Shown in pieces: positions 34,601 to 44,038 of a stretch of 64,000 bases of DNA. The notes beneath the pieces were generated by a model. That model was not told where the DNA came from. It searched no databases and saw nothing but the letters and a program-made list of their open reading frames with translations. Made by a program: the position numbers and the translations under genes. The DNA comes from Gammaproteobacteria bacterium (GTDB taxonomy: Bacteria > Pseudomonadota > Gammaproteobacteria > Ga0077536): contig JAJFJQ010000051.1 of assembly GCA_021773835.1 (NCBI GenBank), positions 1 to 64,000 of the forward strand, written 5' to 3'. The first letter of the stretch is position 1; each line of letters opens with the position of its first letter.

Positions 34601-35587
34601 ATGAATAACTTAAACCTGGGTTTAGAGCCCGATCGGCCAAATGCCTATTCGGCGCCTAAGTTCCCGTCCATTAGACGCCGGCGACTTGAAACCTTGCAAA
34701 TCAATCTTGGTTATCGTTGCAACCAGGCGTGCACACATTGTCACGTCGACGCTGGACCCAATCGCCGCGAAGAGATGAGCTCATCGACCATCGATACCGT
34801 GCTTGAGTTCGTCACCGCGCACGCCATCAATACACTAGATTTAACCGGCGGAGCGCCTGAATTAAACCCGGGATTTCGCCGTTTAGTGTTAGCTGCACGA
34901 AGCCTCGATGTAAGCGTTATTGATCGTTGTAATCTGACCATTCTCGAAGAGCCTGGACAAGAAGATTTAGCCGAGTTTCTGGCGCTTAATGGCGTATCCA
35001 TCACGGCGTCGTTGCCATGTTACACACAAGCCAATGTCGACTATCAACGTGGCAAAGGTGTTTTTGAGAAAAGCATTCGAGGTCTGCTTGAGTTAAACGC
35101 ACTTGGCTACGGGTTACCTGACTCAAGACTTGAGCTTAATTTAGTCTACAACCCCACTGGTCCATTTTTGCCGCCGGCTCAGGTTGAGCTGGAACAGACC
35201 TATCGCGATGAGCTGCAAGAATCCTTTGGGATCCAGTTCAGCCGCTTATTAACGATTTCGAACATGCCTATCGCTCGTTTTCGGCACGCCTTGGAGCGGG
35301 ACGCAGCGCTCGATGCCTATCTTGAATTATTGGTAGATTCCTACCGCGAGGCGAACTTAGAGCAAGTCATGTGTCGCAACTTGCTGAGCGTTGATTGGCG
35401 TGGTTATGTATATGATTGTGATTTTAATCAGATGCTTGGGCTACCGTTGGGCCACACCACCGGTAGTACGCATCTATCCGACCTACTCACCTCGAAGCTT
35501 GAGGGCGAACCGATCAGCGTTGCCGATCATTGTTACGGCTGCACGGCGGGGCAAGGGAGTAGCTGTCACGGTGCGCTTCGCACCTGA
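34601..35587 (+). CDS. arsS: Arsenosugar biosynthesis radical SAM protein ArsS
   Basis: This 328-residue radical SAM enzyme has the cluster motif CNQACTHC (Cys 40, 44, 47) followed by HVDAGPNRRE, a hallmark of the ArsS family. The C-terminal half has further cysteines (MCRNLLSVDWRGYVYDCDFNQ, then DHCYGCTAGQGSSCHG) typical of the family's extra cluster domain. ArsS is thought to attach a 5'-deoxyadenosyl group to a methylated arsenical on the way to arsenosugars. Its usual partner ArsM, an arsenite methyltransferase, is not in this window. Two transferase genes follow closely, making a three-gene operon. Confidence 0.9.
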   Translation: MNNLNLGLEPDRPNAYSAPKFPSIRRRRLETLQINLGYRCNQACTHCHVDAGPNRREEMSSSTIDTVLEFVTAHAINTLDLTGGAPELNPGFRRLVLAARSLDVSVIDRCNLTILEEPGQEDLAEFLALNGVSITASLPCYTQANVDYQRGKGVFEKSIRGLLELNALGYGLPDSRLELNLVYNPTGPFLPPAQVELEQTYRDELQESFGIQFSRLLTISNMPIARFRHALERDAALDAYLELLVDSYREANLEQVMCRNLLSVDWRGYVYDCDFNQMLGLPLGHTTGSTHLSDLLTSKLEGEPISVADHCYGCTAGQGSSCHGALRT

Positions 35588-35602
35588 TACGTCGATCCCG
35601 GC

Positions 35603-36301
35603 ATGCGCCGAATTTCGATCATCATTCCCGTCCGTAACGAAGCGGTAATTATCGCGGCAGCCTTAAACGCGCTCAAACATTGGCGGGAGAGGGGCCACGA
35701 AATTGTGGTTGTAGATGGATCAAGTACTGATGCGACCTGCACCATCGCGGCCCCACTATGCGATCTCATGATTTCCACGGAAGGTTGTCGTGCGATCCAA
35801 ATGAACGCGGGGGCGGTGTCGGCGAGCGGCGATATTTTATTGTTTTTGCACGCCGACACGAGACTGCCGTCAAACGCCGAAGCCGAACTATTATGTTTCG
35901 ATGATAATTGCCAGGAATATTGGGGACGTTTTAACGTTCGGCTAAACGCCGATTCGGTGATTTATCGGATAATCGAGACCTTAATGAATTGGCGATCACG
36001 GATCACTGGTATTGCCACCGGTGATCAGGCGATATTCGCTACGCGCACGCTGTTTGAACGTAGCGGTGGATTCCCATCCATTGCATTGATGGAGGATGTT
36101 GCGCTCAGCACCAAGTTGCGTGCAAGGTCCGCACCGATCTGTGTGAACGCAACGGTGACGACCTCCGCGCGGCGATGGCAACGAGATGGCGTGATGGTGA
36201 CGATTCTTAGAATGTGGTGGCTTCGCGCTGCATTTTTTTTCGGCGTCTCGCCGGATCGATTGCGCGCCGTCTACGATCGATCTGTCACGGTGGACCAATG
36301 A
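35603..36301 (+). CDS. GT2 glycosyltransferase of the rSAM/selenodomain-associated type
   Basis: This 232-residue protein has a GT2 fold: ISIIIPVRNEAVIIAAALNAL, then EIVVVDGSSTDAT, and LLFLHADTRLP, with a later MEDVALSTKLR acidic site. It matches the transferase family that recurs beside ArsS-type radical SAM genes (transferase 2, rSAM/selenodomain-associated). It starts 15 bases after the arsS stop, and its stop overlaps the next start (ATGA). Inferred role: sugar handling in arsenosugar formation. In other genomes the same pair occurs without arsenic genes, so this is not certain. Confidence 0.85.
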   Translation: MRRISIIIPVRNEAVIIAAALNALKHWRERGHEIVVVDGSSTDATCTIAAPLCDLMISTEGCRAIQMNAGAVSASGDILLFLHADTRLPSNAEAELLCFDDNCQEYWGRFNVRLNADSVIYRIIETLMNWRSRITGIATGDQAIFATRTLFERSGGFPSIALMEDVALSTKLRARSAPICVNATVTTSARRWQRDGVMVTILRMWWLRAAFFFGVSPDRLRAVYDRSVTVDQ

Positions 36302-36897
36302 CCGGCGCGCTAATTGTATTCGCGCGCGAGCCATTTGCCGGTAAGGTAAAAACACGACTCGCGGCAGATATCGGCGGTCACAGGGCTGCGGACATCTACG
36401 CGCAGTTATTGTCGCGTACTCTAGATCTGGTGGAGCGGTCACAATTTCGAATGCGCTACATGTTTGTGGCAGACACCGATGAAACTGACTACTTTGCGGC
36501 GCGACTGGTAGCAAAAACTTGGCAAATTCGTACGCAATGTCAAGGTGATATCGGGCAACGTATGCACCATGCGATCGAGTCAGTACTGCCGCACCATGAT
36601 TTCGTGGTGCTGATCGGTTCCGACATTGCCGATTGCGAGATAGCCGATCTTGACCAGGCGTGGACCTCACTGTCCGACGCGATCAACACCGCCGTTGTTG
36701 GCCCGAGTGTCGACGGTGGTTATTGGTTGATTGGTTTACGTGAGCCGCAAGCAAATATTTTTCACGACATGCCCTGGAGCACGGGTCGTGTGTTCCGGAC
36801 AACCGTGTCGAGAATGGAAGAGCTTGGACTTGAAGTTTGCTGCCTGGCGCCGCGTCACGATATCGACGTAGTCGAAGACTTACGCCATCTCGCCTAA
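36298..36897 (+). CDS. DUF2064 glycosyltransferase-like protein of the rSAM/selenodomain-associated type
   Basis: This 199-residue protein has a nucleotide-sugar-transferase-like start, ALIVFAREPFAGKVKTRLA, then VVLIGSDIADCE and GPSVDGGYWLIGL, the DUF2064 hallmarks (transferase 1, rSAM/selenodomain-associated). Its start overlaps the previous stop by four bases. It completes the trio with arsS. The convergent PilZ gene ends 11 bases after its stop. The catalytic role is unproven in the family as a whole. Confidence 0.86.
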   Translation: MTGALIVFAREPFAGKVKTRLAADIGGHRAADIYAQLLSRTLDLVERSQFRMRYMFVADTDETDYFAARLVAKTWQIRTQCQGDIGQRMHHAIESVLPHHDFVVLIGSDIADCEIADLDQAWTSLSDAINTAVVGPSVDGGYWLIGLREPQANIFHDMPWSTGRVFRTTVSRMEELGLEVCCLAPRHDIDVVEDLRHLA

Positions 36898-36908
36898 GCG
36901 CTCCAGGA

Positions 36909-37688
36909 TCACGTTAGCCGTGATTGTTGCCTATCGATAGCCGCGACGCATTGGTCGATGCGGCGTTGATCGCGTGGCCTAAGCGTGACGATGCGCGCGC
37001 CGATCCGCTGAAAGTTACCAATCTCCGGCGTCCCGACATAACAGATCTCCAACTCACCCTCAATGATCTGTTCGGTTCCTAATGTGAGATAAAAACGTTT
37101 TGGGCCATCAAATTGATCTGGGATCTCTGGCAATGGTGCGTCCAGTCTTGCTGAGAAGCCACTTGGGGATAGGTCGCGCACTACGGCACTAACGCAATGA
37201 TTGGGTTCTAGTACGATCGTTGCTGAGATCGACCAGTTCATCGGTACTGGAACGCGGTGCTCGCCACGATGTTGCACGTAATAGACACACGCTGGGCGTG
37301 CGATATGGACGCTCGCCTCTTGCCCGTCGTCACCAACGGCAACCACAGTTGTGGCGAACGTGAGCGGTAGCTCGTTGAGCAGCGTAGAAACTACTAGCTT
37401 GCTTGCCGCTGTGAGCGTCGCCATCGCGTCGGCTGGGGTTAATGTGTCGAGGACGATGCAGTTGTCGTCATCGTCGAGCTGCACGATGACGCTGCCGCAG
37501 GTGACAGCAAGATCATCGACGGTGATATTTAATAGACAGTGTTGTTCGAAGGTTTGTTTGAGTAGTTTAGAAATCAGTGACGGCGACTCGATTTTGTCTT
37601 CTTCGTCGCCAAGTGCGAGCTGTGGCTCGTCGCTGGGGCTGGGTTGCAGCCAATTACGCATACCGGCTAGGGGGCGCGAAGACAGCAC
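36909..37688 (-). CDS. YcgR-like PilZ-domain flagellar brake protein
   Basis: This 259-residue protein has an N-terminal YcgR-like domain and a C-terminal PilZ domain. The PilZ cyclic-di-GMP motifs are RGEHR (RxxxR) and DLSPSGFSA (D/NxSxxG), both intact. YcgR-type proteins bind cyclic-di-GMP and slow the flagellar motor by contacting the stator or switch. It lies 37 bases downstream of flgN and is on the same strand as flgM and flgN, so it is probably read from the sigma-28 promoter of flgM. Confidence 0.85.
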   Translation of the reverse strand: MLSSRPLAGMRNWLQPSPSDEPQLALGDEEDKIESPSLISKLLKQTFEQHCLLNITVDDLAVTCGSVIVQLDDDDNCIVLDTLTPADAMATLTAASKLVVSTLLNELPLTFATTVVAVGDDGQEASVHIARPACVYYVQHRGEHRVPVPMNWSISATIVLEPNHCVSAVVRDLSPSGFSARLDAPLPEIPDQFDGPKRFYLTLGTEQIIEGELEICYVGTPEIGNFQRIGARIVTLRPRDQRRIDQCVAAIDRQQSRLT

Positions 37689-37725
37689 GGTTTCGTTGTT
37701 ACAAGGAGCGGATGCTTATTTGGCG

Positions 37726-38133
37726 TTATACGCGACCAAATGCACTCGACGCTGCGTCGCTACCTAGGCGTCCGCGGGCCGTGTAGGTCCGGCCGCCGGG
37801 AAGTTTACCCCGCAGAACATCAAGCAGGGATGTCGTGAATGATTGGCTGGACTCGATAGCGCAACCGTTGGTTTTGTTGGCTTTTGCACAGGCGGCGATC
37901 GCCGTGCGAATTTTGTTTGCTGGCAACGAAGCATCGTCTGCAAGTATGGCTTCCAGCGCCCCGCCCATTGCCGCCGCAGTACGATTGAGGTCGTCGACGA
38001 AGTCTTGTTTTTCCAGCGTTAACGATTCAACGGCAGCGATGTCACGCTCTCGGATTGCGTTATATTCGCGTTCGAGGACCGTTTCTAGCTCACCCAATTG
38101 TGCGATCAATTGGTCTGTGAGGGTCGAGTTCAT
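37726..38133 (-). CDS. flgN: FlgN, export chaperone for hook-filament junction proteins
   Basis: This 135-residue, mostly helical protein (LIAQLGELETVLEREYNAI, then LEKQDFVDDLNR) matches FlgN in size and pattern. FlgN escorts FlgK and FlgL to the export gate. The start overlaps the flgM stop by four bases. The C-terminal RGKLPGGRTYTARGR segment resembles the end of other FlgN proteins (GRTYTARG). Position after flgM is the usual order in gammaproteobacteria. Confidence 0.88.
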   Translation of the reverse strand: MNSTLTDQLIAQLGELETVLEREYNAIRERDIAAVESLTLEKQDFVDDLNRTAAAMGGALEAILADDASLPANKIRTAIAACAKANKTNGCAIESSQSFTTSLLDVLRGKLPGGRTYTARGRLGSDAASSAFGRV

Positions 38134-38453
38134 TCGGGATCGGGCAGATCGGCCAAGAGTGCTTCGATCGAACTCAGCTTCTCCGCAACGGCGTGCGTAT
38201 CGACTTGATAACTACCGTCTGCGATCGATTGGCGAAAAGACTCGATCTTTTGTTGGTCAGCCACTGGCAGATCTGCGACCGACTGTGTCAGTTTCTGCAA
38301 ACGCGACGCGAGATCGGTCAACGTCACGACATCTGCGCCATGATGTTCCACTCCCGCGGTCTTATCGACCCCATTGGTAGCGTCGATTTTTGTTGATCGT
38401 TGCTCTGGCACACTAATAGTGCCGATTCTAGGTCCGTTTACTTCCGAAACCAT
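38130..38453 (-). CDS. flgM: FlgM, anti-sigma-28 factor
   Basis: This 107-residue protein has a disordered N-terminal half and a C-terminal helix region (QKIESFRQSIADGSYQVD, then VAEKLSSIEALL) that clamps FliA. The ADGSYQVD segment is a family hallmark. FlgM holds FliA until the hook is complete and then is exported. It has its own sigma-28 promoter at 38484-38510, so it is autoregulated with the late class. Confidence 0.9.
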   Translation of the reverse strand: MVSEVNGPRIGTISVPEQRSTKIDATNGVDKTAGVEHHGADVVTLTDLASRLQKLTQSVADLPVADQQKIESFRQSIADGSYQVDTHAVAEKLSSIEALLADLPDPE

Positions 38454-38483
38454 CGCTATATTCTCCGTTCCACTTGCTCAGGG

Positions 38484-38510
38484 GTAACGGCATTTTGACA
38501 CACGGCTTTA
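38484..38510 (-). promoter_or_regulatory. Sigma-28 promoter of flgM
   Basis: On the minus strand TAAAGCCG, 11 bases, GCCGTTAC. The -35 core TAAAG and the -10 start GCCG match the consensus with exact spacing. It lies 31 bases before the flgM start. Confidence 0.7.
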
Positions 38511-38580
38511 GCGCCGCAGGGCCAAATGTGACCGCCTTCCCATATTCTAACTCGACGCGTTGCCGCCACTCCTGCGCTAC

Positions 38581-39312
38581 TCAAAGCTTCGCCGGTGCGC
38601 GACCAACGAAAACCAAGCCAGGCTCGTGGACTATGCCTTCAATCACCCGCTTTGAACTCATATTGCGTACTGGGATCGATTCACCACGACTACCATCACG
38701 CAGTGCCGTCCCAGCCACTCGTACGGCCACCGAGCCTGTCTGCAAGGCGAGTACGATGCGCTGCCCACGCCGTACCAGGCGCCGTGCCTTAACCATGTTT
38801 TGCGTGATTGGACTGCCGCGAATGATGGGACGGGTGGTGATTTTGCCGATCGGAACGTTGTTACGCGCGAAATAGCCACTGGTGAGAGTCGCCAGACTAC
38901 GCGATTCATAGCCCACATCGGCGGCAGTTATAACGTGTCCTCGCGGGAGTTCAGTCAGCGCCACGGCCACCGCTATCTGGCGCACAATTTCCATTGGCAC
39001 GAACAACGACCACGGTTGCGGACCGTCGCAACGTACGCCCACGGTTGTTTTTCCAACGGTGCGAGTTCCCGGCGAAAAGTAGGCGCCGAGCGGCTCTTCG
39101 CACGCGGCGAGACGCAAGCGCGGGTCGAGGGCACCAACCACAATCTCGATGTCGTCATCGGCGCCGCCAACTTTCTCGAGCGCAAATGCGCGCGCCACCG
39201 CACGGATATTTTCAAGCTTTTCGATCGATCGGGCATCAGCGGTTCCTGCTACAGCTGTGCACACGGCGGCGATTAAAAATAGTCTACGCACGTCAAATCT
39301 CCGACACTTCAC
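38581..39312 (-). CDS. flgA: FlgA, P-ring assembly chaperone
   Basis: This 243-residue periplasmic protein has a signal peptide (basic start, then LFLIAAVCTAVAG, cut near ADA) and a C-terminal SAF-like region (GHVITAADV, then RPIIRGSPITQNMV, and GQRIVLALQTGSVAVRV). FlgA helps FlgI form the P ring. It is divergent from flgB, with 310 bases between. The usual order flgA-flgM-flgN is kept, although a separate promoter serves flgM. Confidence 0.92.
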   Translation of the reverse strand: MKCRRFDVRRLFLIAAVCTAVAGTADARSIEKLENIRAVARAFALEKVGGADDDIEIVVGALDPRLRLAACEEPLGAYFSPGTRTVGKTTVGVRCDGPQPWSLFVPMEIVRQIAVAVALTELPRGHVITAADVGYESRSLATLTSGYFARNNVPIGKITTRPIIRGSPITQNMVKARRLVRRGQRIVLALQTGSVAVRVAGTALRDGSRGESIPVRNMSSKRVIEGIVHEPGLVFVGRAPAKL

Positions 39313-39622
39313 CTTAATATTAGATTACATATGCAAATGCCGTGCCGTATGCGTCTGATGTGTATCAACATCGAGGTCTCGCTGCAATTTCCACACCAGC
39401 CAGGCCATGGCATCTGCAGTAACGCTAATTACGCGCCCCAAGGTACGGCAGTGGTATCCCAAGATTGCCGTTTAGCGGCATCGACTTGCCACCGTTTGGC
39501 CTTAAGCCACGGCAAAGATCCCCTGTTTATGCGGATTTCGGCGTGATCACGATAATTGGCACGGGATTCGCTTTATTCCTTCGCAAACACAATCGGCACA
39601 GCCAACGACGAAGGACAGACTA
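39313..39622. other. Divergent control region between flgA and flgB
   Basis: No gene is visible in these 310 bases. It holds the sigma-54 promoter of flgB at 39557-39572. Upstream sequence should hold the FleR binding sites and the flgA promoter, but I cannot place them. Confidence 0.5.
39557..39572 (+). promoter_or_regulatory. Sigma-54 promoter of the flgB operon
   Basis: TGGCACG, 4 bases, TCGCT. The consensus is TGGCACG-N4-TTGCW; one base differs, and the essential GG and GC pairs have exact spacing. It is about 52 bases before flgB. Confidence 0.7.
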
Positions 39623-40009
39623 ATGCCATCATTCGAACAAGCGCTCGGGATCCATCCACAGGCAATGATGCTTCGGGCGCGTCGCGCCGAGATATTGGCG
39701 GCAAACCTTGCTAACGCCGATACGCCGAATTATCAGGCGCGGGACATCGATTTTCGCACCGTCCTATCCGCCGAGGGTGATCCGACACGGCTCGCGGCGA
39801 CGAATCGTGGACATTTGAGCGGCGGCGAGACCGTCATGGGCGCCGAGCTTATGTATCGTACGCCGAGCCAGCCTTCGCTGGATCAGAATACCGTTGATGT
39901 CGACGCTGAGCGCGCCCGCTTTGTCGACAATTCGATGCGATATCAGGCCAGCTTACGATTTTTGGATGGTCGATTCTCGGGTCTGAAATCTGCTTTGAGG
40001 GGTGAATAA
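39623..40009 (+). CDS. flgB: FlgB, proximal rod protein
   Basis: This 128-residue rod protein has an N-terminal RRAEILAANLANADTPNYQARDIDF segment typical of flagellar rod proteins and the expected short length. It forms the part of the rod next to the MS ring. First gene of a long operon behind a sigma-54 promoter; two bases separate its stop from flgC. Confidence 0.95.
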   Translation: MPSFEQALGIHPQAMMLRARRAEILAANLANADTPNYQARDIDFRTVLSAEGDPTRLAATNRGHLSGGETVMGAELMYRTPSQPSLDQNTVDVDAERARFVDNSMRYQASLRFLDGRFSGLKSALRGE

Positions 40010-40011
40010 GC

Positions 40012-40431
40012 ATGTCTTTATTTTCTGTTTTTGATATTGCGGGTTCAGCCTTGGGTGCACAAGCGCTGCGGCTGAATGTCACCGCCAGCAATATGGCCAA
40101 TGCGAATAGTGCCAGTAGCAGTATTGAGGCGACCTATCGTGCACGCCATCCGGTTTTTACCGCAGTGATGGATAACGTCGATTTTGAAGACAGTGTCGGC
40201 CGCGGCGTTCGGGTCGATGGCGTGATTGAGAACACGGGTGCGCTACGCCGTGAATACAAACCAGGTCACCCGCTGGCCGACGCAGACGGCAACATCTACT
40301 TGCCGAACGTCAACGTCATCGAAGAGATGGCCAACATGATCTCAGCATCACGCAGTTATCAAACTAATGTCGAAGTCATGGATGCCTCGAAACAGATGCT
40401 ACAGCGAACGCTGACCTTAGGTCAGCGATAA
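40012..40431 (+). CDS. flgC: FlgC, proximal rod protein
   Basis: This 139-residue rod protein has the N-terminal LRLNVTASNMANANSASS and C-terminal VNVIEEMANMISASRSYQTNV segments conserved in rod and hook proteins. It assembles next to FlgB. An ordinary member of the operon. Confidence 0.96.
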   Translation: MSLFSVFDIAGSALGAQALRLNVTASNMANANSASSSIEATYRARHPVFTAVMDNVDFEDSVGRGVRVDGVIENTGALRREYKPGHPLADADGNIYLPNVNVIEEMANMISASRSYQTNVEVMDASKQMLQRTLTLGQR

Positions 40432-40445
40432 ACGGGGACACGAAT

Positions 40446-41126
40446 ATGGATAATCCACTTGGTTTATTTCCTGCCGGGCTAGAAAGTCTGAGCATCAATC
40501 GCCAAAAAGAAACGGCGCCAGCGTCCGGTGAACTGCAGCAAGAGCAGTTCCTCGAACTGATGTTGACTCAACTCAAGAATCAAGATCCGTTAAAACCAAT
40601 GGAGAGCGGTGACTTCCTCGGCCAAATAGCACAATTTGGTACGGTTAGCGGCATCTCGGAACTGCAGCAATCGTTCAGCTCGTTGGCGGCATCGCTGCAA
40701 TCGTCTCAAGCATTGCAAGCCTCCACCATGGTTGGGCGGAATGTTTTGGTTGAAAGTCAAACCTTGCGGCTTGAGCCAGAGCTTGAACCAAAAATCGCAC
40801 TGGAGCTACCCGCCGGTGCGACGGACGTGCGACTTCTGATCGAAGACGTATCTGGCCAGACCATTCGTCAGGTTGCATTTGGCGCGCAGGACCAAGGCTT
40901 GGTCAATTTCGAGTGGGACGGACTCGATAACCTTGGCCAACCAGCAGCGCCGGGTAGTTATGTGATCAAATCGGAAGCTGTGATCGACGGTGTCAATCAA
41001 GCGATACCGACCTTCATTCAGACTTCGGTTGAAAGTGTGACTCTCTCACGCGACGGGCAACCACCTGCGTTGAATCTAACAGACCTCGGCACCGTCGAGT
41101 TCAGCAGCATTAAACGCGTCCTTTAA
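40446..41126 (+). CDS. flgD: FlgD, hook capping protein
   Basis: This 226-residue protein has the N-terminal cap region (FLELMLTQLKNQDPLKPMES, then FLGQIAQFGTVSGI) and a C-terminal FlgD Ig-like region (FEWDGLDNLGQPAAPGSYVI). FlgD caps the growing hook while FlgE is added and is then lost. Usual length and place in the operon. Confidence 0.95.
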   Translation: MDNPLGLFPAGLESLSINRQKETAPASGELQQEQFLELMLTQLKNQDPLKPMESGDFLGQIAQFGTVSGISELQQSFSSLAASLQSSQALQASTMVGRNVLVESQTLRLEPELEPKIALELPAGATDVRLLIEDVSGQTIRQVAFGAQDQGLVNFEWDGLDNLGQPAAPGSYVIKSEAVIDGVNQAIPTFIQTSVESVTLSRDGQPPALNLTDLGTVEFSSIKRVL

Positions 41127-41162
41127 CGGATCGGCGTAAAGAATCTTCAGGAGCAATAAACA

Positions 41163-42377
41163 ATGCCATTTCGAGTTGCGATCAGTGGGCTTCGAGCCGC
41201 ACAAACAGACCTTAACGTTATTGGAAATAACATCGCTAACGTCAACACAACCGGATTTAAGGGGTCGCGGGCCGAGTTCCAGGACGTTTTCGCGGTCACC
41301 GATACCGGATCGTCGGGCAATAGTGCTGGCCAGGGCGTCAACACCGCGCGGGTCGCGCAGCAATTTACCCAGGGCAATATTACGTTTACCGATAACGGAC
41401 TTGACCTGGCTATAAGTGGGCCCGGATTTTTTATACTTGAAGATAATGGGGTACGGGTTTATTCGCGCGATGGTTCATTCGGCGTTGACCGCAATGGATT
41501 CGTGGTGAACGCCAACGACCAGCAACTCCTTGCCTTTACCGCCGATGCTTCCGGAACGATCACCGGCGCGCTCGCACCTTTGCAAATCTCTACCGCGAAC
41601 GTCGCACCGAGCGCGACGACACAAGTGGGCCTCGGTGCGAATTTAGATTCGGCCGCGAGCGTTCCACTCACGGCGCCATTCGATCCGACCGATAACTCGA
41701 CCTTCAATAACACGACCGCAACGACGGTATTTGATTCGCTCGGCGGTTCGCATCTATTGCAAACCTATTTTGTAAAAGGCGCGGCGCCCAATACCTGGAG
41801 CGCCCATACCTTGGTAAACGGCGCGACCGTGTCGGGACCGGATACGCTTACCTTTGACACCACCGGCGCCTTGGTCACGCCCGCTGGCGGCTTGGTCACG
41901 GTGCCGCCTTTCACCGCGACACCTGGTACGGCACCGTTAAATATCACGATGGACTTGTCTCAATCTACGCAGTTTGGCGCACCGTTCGGTGTCAACCAGC
42001 TTACGCAAGATGGATTTACCACCGGCCGGCTTGCCGGCCTCGACATTGATGGCGACGGCATCGTGTTTGCCCGTTTCACGAATGGCCGATCAGAAGTGCA
42101 GGGGCAGGTTGCACTCGGAAATTTCGCGAATCCGCAGGGTCTGCAACCGCTCGGAAATAACAACTGGGCCGAGACATTTGCCGCGGGGAATGTTCTAGAG
42201 GGTGCACCGGGTTCAAGTAGTTTGGGCTTGTTGCAATCGGGCGCGCTGGAGGATTCGAACGTAGATCTTTCGGAGCAGCTGGTCAAATTGATCGTCGCAC
42301 AGCGAAATTTCCAAGCGAACACGGAAGTCATTTCGACGGCCGACACCGTGACCCAGGCAGTCATCAATATCCGTTAA
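41163..42377 (+). CDS. flgE: FlgE, hook protein
   Basis: This 404-residue hook subunit starts FRVAISGLRAAQTDLNVIGN and keeps the INVNTTGFKGSRAEFQD-type segment. It ends with the conserved LIVAQRNFQANTEVISTAD helix. The middle is a Thr- and Gly-rich surface domain. AGGAG lies before the ATG. Length is normal for the family. Confidence 0.96.
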   Translation: MPFRVAISGLRAAQTDLNVIGNNIANVNTTGFKGSRAEFQDVFAVTDTGSSGNSAGQGVNTARVAQQFTQGNITFTDNGLDLAISGPGFFILEDNGVRVYSRDGSFGVDRNGFVVNANDQQLLAFTADASGTITGALAPLQISTANVAPSATTQVGLGANLDSAASVPLTAPFDPTDNSTFNNTTATTVFDSLGGSHLLQTYFVKGAAPNTWSAHTLVNGATVSGPDTLTFDTTGALVTPAGGLVTVPPFTATPGTAPLNITMDLSQSTQFGAPFGVNQLTQDGFTTGRLAGLDIDGDGIVFARFTNGRSEVQGQVALGNFANPQGLQPLGNNNWAETFAAGNVLEGAPGSSSLGLLQSGALEDSNVDLSEQLVKLIVAQRNFQANTEVISTADTVTQAVINIR

Positions 42378-42422
42378 TCGTGAAATGAAGCCCATGAATC
42401 TCAGACTAATGGCGAGACCAAA

Positions 42423-43166
42423 ATGGATCGCATGATTTACCTGGCCATGTCGGCCGCGAAGCAGATGATGACTGCACAATCGATGTCGGCGCATAACCTC
42501 GCCAATGCCAGCACCATTGGGTTTAAGGCTGATTTCGATACCTTCCGATCGATGGCGGTGTTCGGTCCCGGCCACCCGACGCGATCATTCGCAATGGTGG
42601 AGCGGCCCGGGGTAAATCTACAACCCGGCTCCATCGAGACGACCGGCAACGACCTAGACCTTGCAATCATGGGTGACGGCTTTATCGCCGTCCAGGCACC
42701 TGATGGCACCGAGGCTTATACCCGCGCCGGCGACTTGAAGCTTTTGGTGACCGGACAACTCACCACCGGGGCCGGCCATCCCGTGCTAGGTAATGGGGGA
42801 CCAATTGCGATACCCCAGTCGGAATCGATCGTAATTGGCGATGACGGTACGTTGACGATTCGGCCGATAGGGCAAGACGCCACGACCTTAGCCCAAGTTG
42901 ACCGCATCAAACTTGTCGCGCCGGTCGTGCAAGACCTTCGAAAAGGTGAGGATGGGTTGTTCCACATGCGCGATGGAATCGCCGCGCCGCCGCCAGATGC
43001 GAGCGTCAAGGTGGCGCGTGGTGCGCTGGAGCGCAGTAATGTCAAAGTTGCGGAAGAAATGATCAATATGATTGAACACGCGCGCCAATATGAAATGGCG
43101 ATTAAAGCAATGAGCGCTGCGCAGGAGAACGATGCGGCCAGTGCGCGCGTTCTGCGCATCGCTTAA
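42423..43166 (+). CDS. flgF: FlgF, proximal rod protein
   Basis: This 247-residue protein begins MDRMIYLAMSAAKQMM and keeps the ANASTIGFKADFDTFRSM segment of FlgF. It ends with a NMIEHARQYEMAIKAM helix shared by rod proteins. It lies between flgE and flgG as usual. Confidence 0.95.
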   Translation: MDRMIYLAMSAAKQMMTAQSMSAHNLANASTIGFKADFDTFRSMAVFGPGHPTRSFAMVERPGVNLQPGSIETTGNDLDLAIMGDGFIAVQAPDGTEAYTRAGDLKLLVTGQLTTGAGHPVLGNGGPIAIPQSESIVIGDDGTLTIRPIGQDATTLAQVDRIKLVAPVVQDLRKGEDGLFHMRDGIAAPPPDASVKVARGALERSNVKVAEEMINMIEHARQYEMAIKAMSAAQENDAASARVLRIA

Positions 43167-43230
43167 TAAAATGGGCTCAGCCTTGACTGTGATCGTCGAC
43201 GCTGAACGGGTTTATCCTGGGGGAAACTAA

Positions 43231-44016
43231 ATGCCATCTGCATTACATATTGCAAAAACCGGTCTCGATGCGCTGCAAACGCGGATGTCGGTGATTTCGA
43301 ATAATCTTGCAAACGTTGGAACCACCGGTTTCAAAAAAGGCCGAGCATCGTTTGAGGATCTGCTCTACGAAACAGTCAGCCAGCCAGGTGGCTCTTCGTC
43401 GCAAAATACCGAACTTCCATCGGGTTTGATGCTCGGTACCGGCGTGCATACGATCTCGACCGAAAAAATATTTACTCAAGGATCATTGACCCGTACGGAT
43501 AGCTCACTTGATGTTGCGATACAAGGACGTGGGTTCTTTCAGATCCTATTGCCAGATGGCTCGACGGCGTATACGCGCGATGGGTCATTTTCTAGGAACG
43601 ATCAAGGACAAATGGTGACCTCTTCCGGCTACGAACTCGATCCGAGCGTGACGATACCGGCAGAAACATTGTCCATCACAATTGGTAACGACGGCACCGT
43701 TTCGGCATTAACGTCCGGAAGTACCGCGCCGACCCAAATAGGCACCTTGCAGCTGGCGGATTTTATTAATACCCAAGGTTTGCAAGCGATAGGTCAAAAC
43801 CTTTTCAAAGAAACAGCCGCGAGCGGTAGTCCACAGGCGAGCACGCCGGGACTGAATGGCCTTGGTACTTTGGCTCAAGGATCCTTGGAAGCGTCCAATG
43901 TCAACGTGGTTGAGGAACTCGTCAACATGATAGAGACCCAGCGATCCTACGAAATGAACTCCAAGGCCATCCAAACGGTAGATGAAATGCTGCAGTTTGT
44001 ATCGCAACAGTTATAG
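43231..44016 (+). CDS. flgG: FlgG, distal rod protein
   Basis: This 261-residue protein has the exact usual FlgG length, the N-terminal [20 protein letters not shown] segment and the C-terminal [19 protein letters not shown] helix. FlgG forms the distal rod that crosses the cell wall. A GGGGGA site precedes the ATG. Confidence 0.97.
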   Translation: MPSALHIAKTGLDALQTRMSVISNNLANVGTTGFKKGRASFEDLLYETVSQPGGSSSQNTELPSGLMLGTGVHTISTEKIFTQGSLTRTDSSLDVAIQGRGFFQILLPDGSTAYTRDGSFSRNDQGQMVTSSGYELDPSVTIPAETLSITIGNDGTVSALTSGSTAPTQIGTLQLADFINTQGLQAIGQNLFKETAASGSPQASTPGLNGLGTLAQGSLEASNVNVVEELVNMIETQRSYEMNSKAIQTVDEMLQFVSQQL

Positions 44017-44038
44017 CAGCCGTAGGGGTGCCAGCTTA

